A DNA stretch of 64,000 nucleotides from Alteromonas sp. a30. GTDB lineage: Bacteria; Pseudomonadota; Gammaproteobacteria; Enterobacterales; Alteromonadaceae. The stretch spans positions 1-64,000 of the forward strand of contig NZ_JABEPE010000001.1 of assembly GCF_026788005.1 (NCBI RefSeq), in the 5' to 3' direction. Made by a program: the position numbers and the translations under genes. The notes under the pieces were generated by a model. That model did not search any database and was not told the origin of the DNA. It saw only the letters and a list, made by a program, of their open reading frames with translations. Shown here one piece after another: positions 40,742-50,006 of this stretch; within the stretch, counting starts at the first letter, position 1, and the number at the start of each line of letters is the position of its first letter.

Positions 40742-41772
40742 ATTTTCTAACGTCACAGGCCGAAGAACTGAATTTTTATCAGGCCATTCGTTTGCTGGAG
40801 AATCAAGCCAGTGGCGGAGCTGTATCTGATAATCTTTGCTTCCAATCTGTGAATACCCAAGCCTTCACACCTAATAGTATTGCTGGCATTCAATTCGATG
40901 CCCAACAAACCCAAGTGCGAGTCAATAGTTTTGGTTTGCTTGGGCAGCAAAGCCCGCTGCCGGACATTTTCGCCGAAATTATTCAGCGCGCGTCCGAAGC
41001 TGGAAATAAGGGCCCTGAAGCCTTTTTAAACTTGTTCAATCACCGTTTTATTCGATTGCTTTTTGATATTAAAAAAGAGCTCGACCCCATGCTGTTCAGC
41101 GAACGTCCACAGGATTCGGCTTTGTATAAATTAGCACTAGCCTTGCTTGGTTTGTGGACAGATGATATGCACGTCAAATTGCCCGTAGATTTGTTGCAAC
41201 TATTGAGTTTTTGCACTTTATTCTTTGGTACTAAGCAAAATTATAGCTCGCTCAAACGCGTTATAGAGAGCCTATTGAAATGCGAAGCAACGATTGAACC
41301 GTGCGCGGGCGCATGGCAACCCCTACCGAAGCAATATCAAGCGCAACTGGATGCAGACAATTGTATTTTAGGCTCCGGCATCGGCCTTGGAAAACGTTAC
41401 TGGGATAACCAAGCCGGTATTGATTTAGCGCTGAAAATGCCCTCTTTAACACTGTGTGAAGTCCTGCTACCTCAAGGCGAAAAGCATAACGTGTTAGTTG
41501 CTTTATTATCATATCTGACCGATGGACGGTATCAAATTAACGTCACTATGAGCGCCCCTTGGAGCACAGTTCCACTGAGTGAACTCCCGGAAAATCCTGT
41601 CACGAATGAAGAAGCTACTTCGCCAACCTCAGGAGCCTTGATGCGTTTAGGCAATACGAGCTGGTTAAAAAGCGAGTCCCCTTGCCCAACATTGGACGGT
41701 GAATATTGTGTTTATCCTGTTTTTGTCGTTAAACCATCGCTGGCTCACAACTTCAATGAGGCTGACCTATGA
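40705..41772 (+). CDS. tssG: TssG baseplate protein
   Basis: This 355-residue protein begins within the last 37 bases of tssF and keeps the TssG signature: LNFYQAIRLLENQAS near residue 23, then the NSFGLLGQQSPLPDIFAEII segment (TssG G-L-x-G-x-x-G-P-L-P) and FLNLFNHRFIRLLFDI. The C-terminal domain is usual. With TssF and TssE it builds the baseplate wedge. Confidence 0.9.
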   Translation: METHQRSQKAGVDFLTSQAEELNFYQAIRLLENQASGGAVSDNLCFQSVNTQAFTPNSIAGIQFDAQQTQVRVNSFGLLGQQSPLPDIFAEIIQRASEAGNKGPEAFLNLFNHRFIRLLFDIKKELDPMLFSERPQDSALYKLALALLGLWTDDMHVKLPVDLLQLLSFCTLFFGTKQNYSSLKRVIESLLKCEATIEPCAGAWQPLPKQYQAQLDADNCILGSGIGLGKRYWDNQAGIDLALKMPSLTLCEVLLPQGEKHNVLVALLSYLTDGRYQINVTMSAPWSTVPLSELPENPVTNEEATSPTSGALMRLGNTSWLKSESPCPTLDGEYCVYPVFVVKPSLAHNFNEADL

Positions 41773-44543
41773 AGCTTGAGACAGGACATAACACCGAACA
41801 ACACCTCGAAAAGCTGGATTATTTAAGCCAGCCCAAACCCAAGCCGGTGGATTTTGCGTCCGCTCCACGGTGTAGCTTAGATTTTTCCATAGAGCTAGAC
41901 GATGGCACTATTTTAGATGACAGCGTACTGCGTATTCAGCAGTTTTCGGGGCATGAAGCGTTATCGCAGATGTATGATTTGTCCGTAACCTTACATGCTA
42001 ATACCTTTACTTCGAGTGGATTAGATCGCCCTTGGGGCGAGTTAATTGACGGCAGCTACGGTGCACTGCTTAAGCCCAGTGGTAAAACCACACGTTCAAT
42101 CAACTTCGAAGAACTCCTTGGCGCAAAAGCCTGTATTCGTATGGGCTTACCAGAAACCAGTGAAGATGTTATCACTGGTGACTATCCCGAAGAACGTCCA
42201 GTCGTGTTCTTTAATGGCATTATCACCAATTTTTCCATGTCTCAACGCGGTGTATACCAAGCCAGTATCAAACCAGCATTATACAAGTTGTCATTACAAA
42301 ACAATTTTCGTCTATTTTCTCAGCAGACCATTTTAGATGTGGTAATGCAGATATTGTCGGAAAACAATATCGACTTTAATCACACAGAGCTAGAAGCCAA
42401 GCCCAACAAAATCATTTGCGGGTTAGCCACCTACCGTAAGCAAGATTGGTTACAAGCAGGTGAAACCGATCTCGCGTTTTTGCAACGTTTAATGGGCAAA
42501 GTCAATCTGTTTTATTACTTCAAACACAGCGCCTATAAACATGAAATGATCATTTCTGATCAGCCTTATTACCAAAGCATTTATCAGCGTGAGGTGAATA
42601 CAGCCAACGGCAAGTTTGAAGAAACCGACAAGCTTAAACCGCTTTTCTTAAGCTTTAGCAAACAGCAAAGTGCGGATCGTGACGACTACATTACTCAATT
42701 CAATTATCAACAAAACTTAACCACTTCTGGCATTAAAACCGTTTTAGCGCAAAAGGAAGCCAATTGGGAATCTCAAAAAACCGCGCAAACCACACCCGTA
42801 TATTTGGATATGGCTAACAGCACCGAAAAGCTCAATATGGAGCTATTGCACGTGGTTCAGTATGGCGCAACAGAAAAAGAAATTGAGGCCCTTACCAACA
42901 CCTCAATGAATAAGCTTACCGCTTCACGTTTCAGTTTTTCCGGTGCGTCAAATTGCAGTGAAATGAAGCCGGGTTACATGTTTTTGGTAAAAGAACGCGA
43001 TGCTGCTGACAGTGATCTTAATACTACTCCCATATTTCCCACCTTGAACAACCAAGAATTTGTTGTCACCTCCGTGCAACATCAAGCATCAGCAGAAGGC
43101 GATTATAGTAATCAATTTCAAGCTGTTGATGCTCGCGGGTTGGCTACGCCGTTTGAGAATCAAACAGGCAATATGGGGAGCATTTTGGCACAAGTGGTCG
43201 ATAACAGTGCCGCTAAAAAAGCACAAGCCAATGAACAAGGGCAACTTGAAACCAATCGCCAACAAGGGGCGTCCGATAAATACCTGACCAAAGATGTGTT
43301 TAGCTACGACAGCAAAAACTTTTATTTTGATGCTGATACTCAAGAAGCGTTTAAATGCAAAGGTATTTATGTACGCTTCATCGATGAACCTAAAACCGCT
43401 GCGCCGCATTGGGTAAAATTGTCGGAACACATGGAAACCATTCCAGAAATCGAGAGTTTTGTCACCATTGGCCGCTCCACCGACGACAACGAAATTCCCG
43501 AGGTGCAGCAAAGTTTGCAAGCCAAAGGCAGCAAAGTGATCATGCCTGATGATTACACCTGTCACACCAGTGTTGGCAACAACTACAACACCAGTTACGG
43601 CGACAACACCAGCATTAGCTTTGGCGCGGATGTATCTCGCCCGCTCAGCTACGCCAAAAACATTGTTGAAACCCAGCGCAACAGCGGCAAGTACAATGGT
43701 GTGAGTTACAGTGAAAGTAGCAGCTACGGTTATTCAGTGACACCGCACAGCCATAATATTTCGCGCACGGGCGATGGCCCAGATTTACCCGCAAACCCAT
43801 CTGACAAAATGCAGTATGTGTCCTATGGTCATCAAGCAACACACGGCAAGACCTACAATAAAAATGAACAATTTGGTGATACCAGCAACTATCACAATCA
43901 GGTTGGTCATAGTCATAGCGAATCCACACAAATTGGCGGTTCGACTAGCATTTCCAGTTTAGATTGGAGCAACAGCACCAGCCACGTAGACCAATCAACC
44001 AGCATTAATAGTGTGCAAAGAAACAGCAGCATTTCTATCACTGGCGTAAACGCAAGTTTAAGCAGCACTTCCATGTCCGTTGGCGCAAGCGTCACGGGAA
44101 TGTCGATGAACGCTTCCATTACCGGCATGGAAATGCACAGTTCATTTACCACGTTAAGTGTTGGCATGAGCTCAACAGATTTAAGTTTTAGTGTGGGTAG
44201 CACGGGGCTTTCCCAAAGCAGCAATACCGTTGGGGCTTCTATTAGTGAATCCATCACGGGCGCGAGCGTTAGCAGCAGCCTAACGGGCGCATCGAGTTCA
44301 AGTGGCCTAACGGGCGTTAATGATTCTACCGACATTACTGGCGTGTCTTCGCGCATGAGCGTTACGGGCAGCAGCTCAAGTTTGAGTGTCACTGGCGAAA
44401 GCACCGACATTAGCGTTACCGGCTCCGGCCTTTCGGTAAGTGTGGTGGGCTCAGGAGCCTCGGTTAGCGAAATTTTGCGTCCAGACATCAAAATGAAGCA
44501 GCTCGCGTTAGATATTGTTAGCTCAATTAAAATGGTGTTGTAA
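41769..44543 (+). CDS. vgrG: VgrG spike protein with Thr-Gly/Ser repeat tail
   Basis: This 924-residue protein has the gp27/gp44-like domain (about 20-480, including CGLATYRKQDWLQAGETDLA then FLQRLMGKVNLFYYFKH) and gp5-like OB region. From about residue 630 a His/Ser/Asn-rich spacer (GHQATHGKTYNK) leads to a long spike built of a Ser-x-Ser-x-T-G repeat (about 740-890: SITGVNAS, SVTGMSM, SLTGASSSS and similar). The tail ends DIKMKQLALDIVSSIKMVL. The repeat tail would extend the beta-helical needle. No enzymatic extension is seen. Confidence 0.9.
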   Translation: MKLETGHNTEQHLEKLDYLSQPKPKPVDFASAPRCSLDFSIELDDGTILDDSVLRIQQFSGHEALSQMYDLSVTLHANTFTSSGLDRPWGELIDGSYGALLKPSGKTTRSINFEELLGAKACIRMGLPETSEDVITGDYPEERPVVFFNGIITNFSMSQRGVYQASIKPALYKLSLQNNFRLFSQQTILDVVMQILSENNIDFNHTELEAKPNKIICGLATYRKQDWLQAGETDLAFLQRLMGKVNLFYYFKHSAYKHEMIISDQPYYQSIYQREVNTANGKFEETDKLKPLFLSFSKQQSADRDDYITQFNYQQNLTTSGIKTVLAQKEANWESQKTAQTTPVYLDMANSTEKLNMELLHVVQYGATEKEIEALTNTSMNKLTASRFSFSGASNCSEMKPGYMFLVKERDAADSDLNTTPIFPTLNNQEFVVTSVQHQASAEGDYSNQFQAVDARGLATPFENQTGNMGSILAQVVDNSAAKKAQANEQGQLETNRQQGASDKYLTKDVFSYDSKNFYFDADTQEAFKCKGIYVRFIDEPKTAAPHWVKLSEHMETIPEIESFVTIGRSTDDNEIPEVQQSLQAKGSKVIMPDDYTCHTSVGNNYNTSYGDNTSISFGADVSRPLSYAKNIVETQRNSGKYNGVSYSESSSYGYSVTPHSHNISRTGDGPDLPANPSDKMQYVSYGHQATHGKTYNKNEQFGDTSNYHNQVGHSHSESTQIGGSTSISSLDWSNSTSHVDQSTSINSVQRNSSISITGVNASLSSTSMSVGASVTGMSMNASITGMEMHSSFTTLSVGMSSTDLSFSVGSTGLSQSSNTVGASISESITGASVSSSLTGASSSSGLTGVNDSTDITGVSSRMSVTGSSSSLSVTGESTDISVTGSGLSVSVVGSGASVSEILRPDIKMKQLALDIVSSIKMVL

Positions 44544-44545
44544 CA

Positions 44546-47266
44546 ATGAAGATTATCAAGCCAATGACAATGGGAGTTTTGCATAAAGCTTATGGCTTTA
44601 AGCAACAGCATTACTGTGTGATTGCGCCGGTGATCTTTTTCCGATTGACCTCAAAGGACAACACCGCAAGCACACCGCCTTTTATACAGGAACGTATTTT
44701 GGTTGAAAGCCAGCAATGGCCGCTAATTCAAGCAGCCTTGGGCGACAGCATTTTCGATTTGGTGATGCCGAAGCCCAAAATGGAAGTGTTAATTGCTGGT
44801 AGCGCTGTTAATCCCAATCCAAATTCAGGCCAGTTTCAAGCGCATGTGCAACTAAGCCATAAAAATGCAGGCGCATTAGATTGGTCGTGGTCGAAAACCT
44901 TGCAGCTTTACGGTAAACGGTATTGGCAAAAACAGTTTATAGGTTATCAACAAACGCAAGCCAAGCCAGTGACACAAGTCGCACTGGATTTACAGCATGC
45001 TTTTGGTGGCGAAGGTTTACTAGAAAACCCCCAAGGGTTAGGTTATTACCAAAATAAAAAGCAATCCGCTCTGGCTTTAGCGCAAATTGAAGATCCAAAC
45101 CAACCAGTTACCTCTATTCGCCAAACCTCGTCCCCCGCTGGGTTCGGCCCATTGCCAATAACGCATCCACAGCGTGAACAATTTAACGGCGATTACAGCA
45201 ACCAAGAATGGCTTGATTTACACTTCCCTGATTTAGCGCCCGATACCGATTTTCAGCTATTCCAAGCCGCGCGCGTTGACCAACAATTCGATATTGAATT
45301 CGATGGCACCGAATATTATTGCTTAACACACTTACACGAAGATATTGCGCAACTTGCAGGAACATTGCCCGGCATTCGCCCGCGCGCTTTTATAAACGAC
45401 ACTCAAGAGCTTGAACTACGCTTAGACACCTTATGGTTCTTCCCAAATCAGCAAATTGGCGCGTTGATATATCGCGGCCAAGTGCCTTGTGTTGATCCCG
45501 ATGCATTAGACATCAAGCAACTAATGCTAGCTTATGAAAACTTAAACGATGCGCCGCGCCCGATTAGCCACTATCAAACCGTGTTAAAAGAACGTTTAGA
45601 CCCAGAACTTGCGGCACTGGTTGCGATGGATGAGTCCCAACTCACGCCTGAAAAAAGCGATGCACAAAAAGCGCAGCTTGAAGCGGAAATTAGCGAAGAA
45701 GCCAAAGTAAAGCATGCGCTACTGGTAGAGCAACAAGCCGACTTGTTGGAACAAGTAAAAGCCGCTAACAACGGCAAATTACCCAAAGGCTTTGAACAGC
45801 TTACGCCACCAACCGAACCTAAAGTGTTGGTTTCTCAGGCCGCTATTGATCGCGGCGACTTCAATTTAAAAGCACTAAAACAAGAAGCCGATGCGCAACA
45901 AGCAGCAGCGCAAGCACAAAAAGCTGAATTAGAAGCGCAACAAAAACAAGCACAAGAAAACTTGAAGGCATTGAAATCGCGAGTAGAAGCTTCTGAATCC
46001 CCCGCTTCAACCGCGAAATTACCACTCATGAGTGAACAAGTAACGGCGCTGAAAAATATTAAATCGACAATTCCAGCGTCTGCGGCGCAAGCAATACCAG
46101 ACGATGCCCTCGCCCAAATTGAAGCCTTACAAGTTAAAGCTGGGCAATACAGCGTGACGCCTTTTGAGCAATGGCCGGAAGAGAGCCTCGCACAAGAAAA
46201 ACGCGCGGTGTTTTTACAAGCATGGCAGCAAGCCCAGAGTCAATCTGAAGCAGAGAGGACGGCTTTGCGGCAACGCGATTGGTCCGGCTGCGACCTATCA
46301 GGATTAGATTTATCTGGCTGGGATCTATCCCACTGTAATTTGCAAAATTGCAATTTAGAAAACACCCTCTTTATTGGTTGCAACCTAGAATGCACCAGCT
46401 TTGTTGGCGCGAAACTTATCGGAACGCAGTTCGACAATGCCAACCTGAAAAATGCTAACTTTTCCAATAGTATTGGCTTTGAAAATCGCTTCAATCATGC
46501 CGACTTAAGCCACGCCTTCTTCATACAAAGTGTGCTAACGCAAAGCCAATTTGTTGGTTGCACGCTAACAAAAGCGCAATTTTTAAAGGCCGATTGCTCC
46601 TATAGCCAGTTTAATCAAAGTCGCTTAGATGGAGTGTGCATGGTGCAATGTCAGTTGTTCGACTGCGACCTGCAACAATGCCAAGGGCAAATGCTAGTGC
46701 TGCTACAAACCAATGCCAATGTAAGCCGCTGGCATCAAAGTGAACTTTCTCGCTGCGCCTTTTTAGAATGCCAATTGGTGCTCAGCGGTTGGGCGCAAAC
46801 CAAATTGGAAAAATGCCAATTTAGCGGCGGTTCTCAACTAACGGCAAGCCAATGGCACAGCGCCATCGCAAAAGAATGCGGATTACGCAGAATACAAGGT
46901 ACAGGCATGAAAACCGATCACGCCTTGTTCTACCAGTGCGACTTAGGCGACAGTGAATTTCAGCATAGCGCCTGTGCTAACACCGAATTTGTTGGCAGCA
47001 TTTTGTCAGATAGCAACTTTGCACAGAGCCGCTTAACCCATGCCAACTTTTACCAAGCTTTAATGCGTAAAACACAGCTTAACCAGTGTGATTTATCCTA
47101 TAGCCAGTTCTATCATGCAGATGCACTGCTGGCTCGCGTTGAAGGCAGCGAAATGTCGAATGTTCAAAACGTTGCACCGGTTATCCAAAAACGTTGGCAG
47201 CATCAGTCAAACCAAGTGTTAGCGCCTTCCGACAATACGAGTTTTGAGGAGCGTATATCATGTTAA
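44546..47266 (+). CDS. DUF2169 adaptor fused to a pentapeptide-repeat domain
   Basis: This 906-residue protein has DUF2169 at about 1-330 (MKIIKPMTMGVLHKAYGF, PKPKMEVLIAGSAVNP, YGKRYWQ, AFGGEG, GFGPLPITHPQR, then LDTLWFFPN), a Gln/Ala/Lys/Glu coiled coil (about 380-530), and from about 550 a pentapeptide helix. The pentapeptides are unusual in being Cys/Asn/Gln-rich (CDLSGLDLSGWDLSHCNLQN) rather than Ala-Asp-Leu. DUF2169 proteins are associated with loading of effectors on VgrG/PAAR. It overlaps the next gene by 7 bases. Confidence 0.85.
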   Translation: MKIIKPMTMGVLHKAYGFKQQHYCVIAPVIFFRLTSKDNTASTPPFIQERILVESQQWPLIQAALGDSIFDLVMPKPKMEVLIAGSAVNPNPNSGQFQAHVQLSHKNAGALDWSWSKTLQLYGKRYWQKQFIGYQQTQAKPVTQVALDLQHAFGGEGLLENPQGLGYYQNKKQSALALAQIEDPNQPVTSIRQTSSPAGFGPLPITHPQREQFNGDYSNQEWLDLHFPDLAPDTDFQLFQAARVDQQFDIEFDGTEYYCLTHLHEDIAQLAGTLPGIRPRAFINDTQELELRLDTLWFFPNQQIGALIYRGQVPCVDPDALDIKQLMLAYENLNDAPRPISHYQTVLKERLDPELAALVAMDESQLTPEKSDAQKAQLEAEISEEAKVKHALLVEQQADLLEQVKAANNGKLPKGFEQLTPPTEPKVLVSQAAIDRGDFNLKALKQEADAQQAAAQAQKAELEAQQKQAQENLKALKSRVEASESPASTAKLPLMSEQVTALKNIKSTIPASAAQAIPDDALAQIEALQVKAGQYSVTPFEQWPEESLAQEKRAVFLQAWQQAQSQSEAERTALRQRDWSGCDLSGLDLSGWDLSHCNLQNCNLENTLFIGCNLECTSFVGAKLIGTQFDNANLKNANFSNSIGFENRFNHADLSHAFFIQSVLTQSQFVGCTLTKAQFLKADCSYSQFNQSRLDGVCMVQCQLFDCDLQQCQGQMLVLLQTNANVSRWHQSELSRCAFLECQLVLSGWAQTKLEKCQFSGGSQLTASQWHSAIAKECGLRRIQGTGMKTDHALFYQCDLGDSEFQHSACANTEFVGSILSDSNFAQSRLTHANFYQALMRKTQLNQCDLSYSQFYHADALLARVEGSEMSNVQNVAPVIQKRWQHQSNQVLAPSDNTSFEERISC

Positions 47267-48384
47267 TGTCCGCGCCGAATGCCATCATCGCCAAAAAAGC
47301 CCGAATTAGCCGCCCTATTGAGCAAGCTGATATGGCAAACGCTGTGTGGCAAAACGTCGTCGTTGAAAATGCTGTCTTTAATGAAGTGCGCTTTGCCGCA
47401 GTAAACGAAACACAAAGCACTGAACACACTTTGCTAATTCAAAACGTTCACTTCAAGCAAGCCACTTTCAACGCCTGCGACTTACAAGGTATTAAGTTTG
47501 AGCGCTGTCGTTTTGAATCCTGTACTTTTGCTAACTGCAACCTATCGTCGACTTCCCTGTTAACATGCACATTCATTCAGAGCAGTGTAAGCAACACAAA
47601 CTGGCATCAAGGGCAACTTTTAGAGTGTGACAGCAAAGGCTTAGCGTTAACCAATTGCAACTTGTCGCAAAGCATTGTTGAAAATAGCCAATTCGTAGAT
47701 GGCGCACTGTTAAATTGTGCACTTGAACAATCGCGGATTATCAACAACCAATGGACCAATTTCGCGTTAAATGAACTCGACTTCTCCGCTTTACACTGGG
47801 AAAACAATCGCTTAAAGCAAGTTATGATGTTGCAGTGCTTGTTTCATCAAAACGTGTTCACACAGGCTCATTGGGAATACTGCACCTTGACTGGCAGTAC
47901 CTTAACGCAGTGCGATTTTTCCGATGCCACCTTATTAGCGGTGAACTTCTCCAAAGCGAGTTTACTGGGGTGTCGTTTTCACAACACCCGAATGCCGCAG
48001 AATTTATTTATCGACACTCAACTCTCTGAGTGCGACTTCATCAACAACGTGATGCCAATGGCAAACTTTTCCCAATGTAAAATGCAAAACTGCCAAATCA
48101 CCAATGCACAAGCAGACAAAATTATATTCACACAGAATCTGATACAAACGAGCCAACTTCTAACTGGAAATTTTGAAATGGGTGATTTTTCCCATAGCCA
48201 ATTTGAACAATGTCAGGTACAGAAATGCCATTTCGAACAAGGTAATTTTCACAATGTTCAAATAACAAACAGCACTTGGCAGGACAATCATGAAAAACCG
48301 TTACGCGTAACCAACAAAATACAATTAAACGCAGAAGAGCGAATTAGAAACATCTTTATGAAACATGGCGCAAAAGCGGCATAA
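47260..48384 (+). CDS. Cys/Asn-rich pentapeptide-repeat protein
   Basis: This 374-residue protein is almost entirely pentapeptide-like right-handed beta-helix (CDLQGIKFERCRFESCTFAN, LLTCTFIQSS, LTGSTLTQCDFSD). It closely resembles the C-terminal half of the upstream protein and probably arose from it by duplication. The overlap of seven bases suggests stoichiometric synthesis. With the DUF2169 fusion, it may form a composite beta-helical adaptor. Enzymatic activity is not evident. Confidence 0.8.
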   Translation: MLMSAPNAIIAKKARISRPIEQADMANAVWQNVVVENAVFNEVRFAAVNETQSTEHTLLIQNVHFKQATFNACDLQGIKFERCRFESCTFANCNLSSTSLLTCTFIQSSVSNTNWHQGQLLECDSKGLALTNCNLSQSIVENSQFVDGALLNCALEQSRIINNQWTNFALNELDFSALHWENNRLKQVMMLQCLFHQNVFTQAHWEYCTLTGSTLTQCDFSDATLLAVNFSKASLLGCRFHNTRMPQNLFIDTQLSECDFINNVMPMANFSQCKMQNCQITNAQADKIIFTQNLIQTSQLLTGNFEMGDFSHSQFEQCQVQKCHFEQGNFHNVQITNSTWQDNHEKPLRVTNKIQLNAEERIRNIFMKHGAKAA

Positions 48385-48455
48385 AACTAAGGCAAAAAAA
48401 CCTTTAAATACAGAATGTTAAATTCTCAATTTGATAAGAGAAATAAAGAGTAAAC

Positions 48456-49058
48456 ATGATGAATCAGGCTAAAATAAACCACAAGGTGACGCCCATTACA
48501 CCGCCCAAGCAAAATACATTGCAAGTGGGTGAAATTACCGCGGATAACCAAAGCGATTACAGCATTGACCATCGTTTTAGTGCTAAAAAGGCCCTCAGTT
48601 GCTTGCTCAACCCAGAGCTAGGTGATCAGGTTTTGTACTACCAGCAAGGTGAACATAGCTGGATTGTATCTGTTCTCGAAAGTGAATGTGATGCCATGCA
48701 AGCGGCATCAAACGAACAGAAAAATAGCACCACAAAAGATAGAATAATATCCATCAATAACCAGGCACCTATCACATTAGAAACCGCACGATTTACGGTT
48801 AATGCCAAGGATAGCATTAGCATGAATGCGGCCCAGAATATTCAACTCACCGCGGTGTTGGGAAAGCTATCCATTAGCGCAAGATCCTTAATTCAGAGTG
48901 TGCAGGAGTCCTGCATTTCACTCGCTAAACATTGGCTTAATCGCGCTGAATATATTGATCAAGAGGCGGAAAAGTTATTGAAAACTCATGCACAACATCA
49001 ACTAATGACCGCTGAAAAAGACGTCAAAGTGGATGCTGAACGCATCAATATGGGATAA
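48456..49058 (+). CDS. DUF3540 T6SS-associated protein
   Basis: This 200-residue protein matches DUF3540: AKKALSCLLNPELGDQVLYY (an OB-like 'gp5' strand set), ITLETARFTVNAKDSISMNA, QNIQLTAVLGKLSISARSLI, and a helical C-terminus. DUF3540 resembles the base of a VgrG-like spike and occurs with DUF2169, DUF4150 and pentapeptide genes. Its likely role is as adaptor between spike and effector. Normal family length. Confidence 0.8.
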   Translation: MMNQAKINHKVTPITPPKQNTLQVGEITADNQSDYSIDHRFSAKKALSCLLNPELGDQVLYYQQGEHSWIVSVLESECDAMQAASNEQKNSTTKDRIISINNQAPITLETARFTVNAKDSISMNAAQNIQLTAVLGKLSISARSLIQSVQESCISLAKHWLNRAEYIDQEAEKLLKTHAQHQLMTAEKDVKVDAERINMG

Positions 49059-49070
49059 ACGAGGTAAGTT

Positions 49071-49472
49071 ATGTTTTGTAAAACACAAATGTTTTCAATG
49101 TCGTTTGGCTTTCCAGATGTGTGCAAGGTCCCAATCCCTATTCCGACACCACTGCCCTTGCCGAATTTTGCATTTTCCACCATGGCGGTGCCCAATGTAT
49201 TTAACTTTTTTATTTCCGCGATGCCGGTACACAATTTAGCCACGACCACAGCAATAAGTTCAGGTGATGAAGCTTCAGCGCCCGGCGGTGGTGGCGTGGT
49301 ATCAAATTTATTTATTGGCCCAAAGCGCAACGCCCTTGGCAGCTTTAAAACCTTTTTTAGCTGTATGCCGTCAACCAGAATGCTGGATATGACCTTACAC
49401 AATGGGATGTTAAGTAATGTACCGGGATTAGTATTAACACCAAGCCAAATTAAAATGCTGGTGCTGGGGTAA
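49071..49472 (+). CDS. DUF4150 PAAR-like tip protein
   Basis: This 133-residue protein is a DUF4150 protein: MSFGFPDVCKVPIPIPTPLP followed by LPNFA, the metal-tip type Cys near the start (FPDVC), and a GDEASAPGGGGVVSNLFIGP with VLTPSQIKMLVLG at the end. DUF4150 proteins are PAAR-like caps on VgrG trimers that sharpen the tip. It has no toxin extension. It ends the adaptor block. Confidence 0.85.
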   Translation: MFCKTQMFSMSFGFPDVCKVPIPIPTPLPLPNFAFSTMAVPNVFNFFISAMPVHNLATTTAISSGDEASAPGGGGVVSNLFIGPKRNALGSFKTFFSCMPSTRMLDMTLHNGMLSNVPGLVLTPSQIKMLVLG

Positions 49473-49475
49473 ATT

Positions 49476-50006
49476 ATGAACAGCTACCGCACACTCATGT
49501 TGATTAACTTACTTTTATGCTTAGGCGCCTGCTCTACTATGCAAAGTTTAAATGAAAATATGCCGTGGTATGCCGCTAACGAAGTAGAAAGCATTGGTTT
49601 GCAAGTCAGTTATGATGCGCAATTACAACACGCAATTTCGGTGGATGTGGTGTTTGTTTATGACGAAAACCTGAGCGCACTACTAACGAGTGCAAGCGCA
49701 ACGCAATGGTTTCAAGAAAAGCCCGGCTACTTAGCCAGTTATGGACACCAAATGCACATCCTGCATCGGGAAATCGTTCCCGGATATAACGAATTAATTA
49801 ACACATTGCCTCAGGACCACAAGGACGCAAAAGCGGTGTTTGCGTTTGCAAATTACACCAATAACCCCAACACCAAGGCCACGTTGAGTGTTTACACCAC
49901 GCCATGGTTATTGTTCGATGCCCAAAATATGGCATTACTTACACAGCGCCCTCAGGCTCAATCAGACGCCTCTGATGGCGGTTCAGCAAACGGGAGAAAC
50001 CGCTAA
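49476..50006 (+). CDS. tssJ: T6SS lipoprotein, TssJ-like
   Basis: This 176-residue protein has a lipoprotein signal (LINLLLCLGAC, Cys about 19) and a beta-rich mature part: LQVSYDAQLQHAISVDVVFV then a C-terminal TLSVYTTPWLLFDAQ. By position (just before tssK, tssL and tssM) and lipidation it is the TssJ outer-membrane anchor of the TssJLM complex. The sequence is divergent, so the name rests partly on context. Overlaps tssK by one base. Confidence 0.65.
   Translation: MNSYRTLMLINLLLCLGACSTMQSLNENMPWYAANEVESIGLQVSYDAQLQHAISVDVVFVYDENLSALLTSASATQWFQEKPGYLASYGHQMHILHREIVPGYNELINTLPQDHKDAKAVFAFANYTNNPNTKATLSVYTTPWLLFDAQNMALLTQRPQAQSDASDGGSANGRNR

Noticed and set aside
43913-44611. Long minus-strand frame of 232 residues opposite the end of vgrG
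   Set aside because: It is the antisense of the Ser/Thr-Gly repeat region; its regular composition is a by-product of the repeat.
45574-46029. Minus-strand Cys/Ser-rich frames opposite the coiled-coil linker of the DUF2169 protein
   Set aside because: Antisense of Ala/Gln/Glu codons gives Cys/Ser runs; no start signals.
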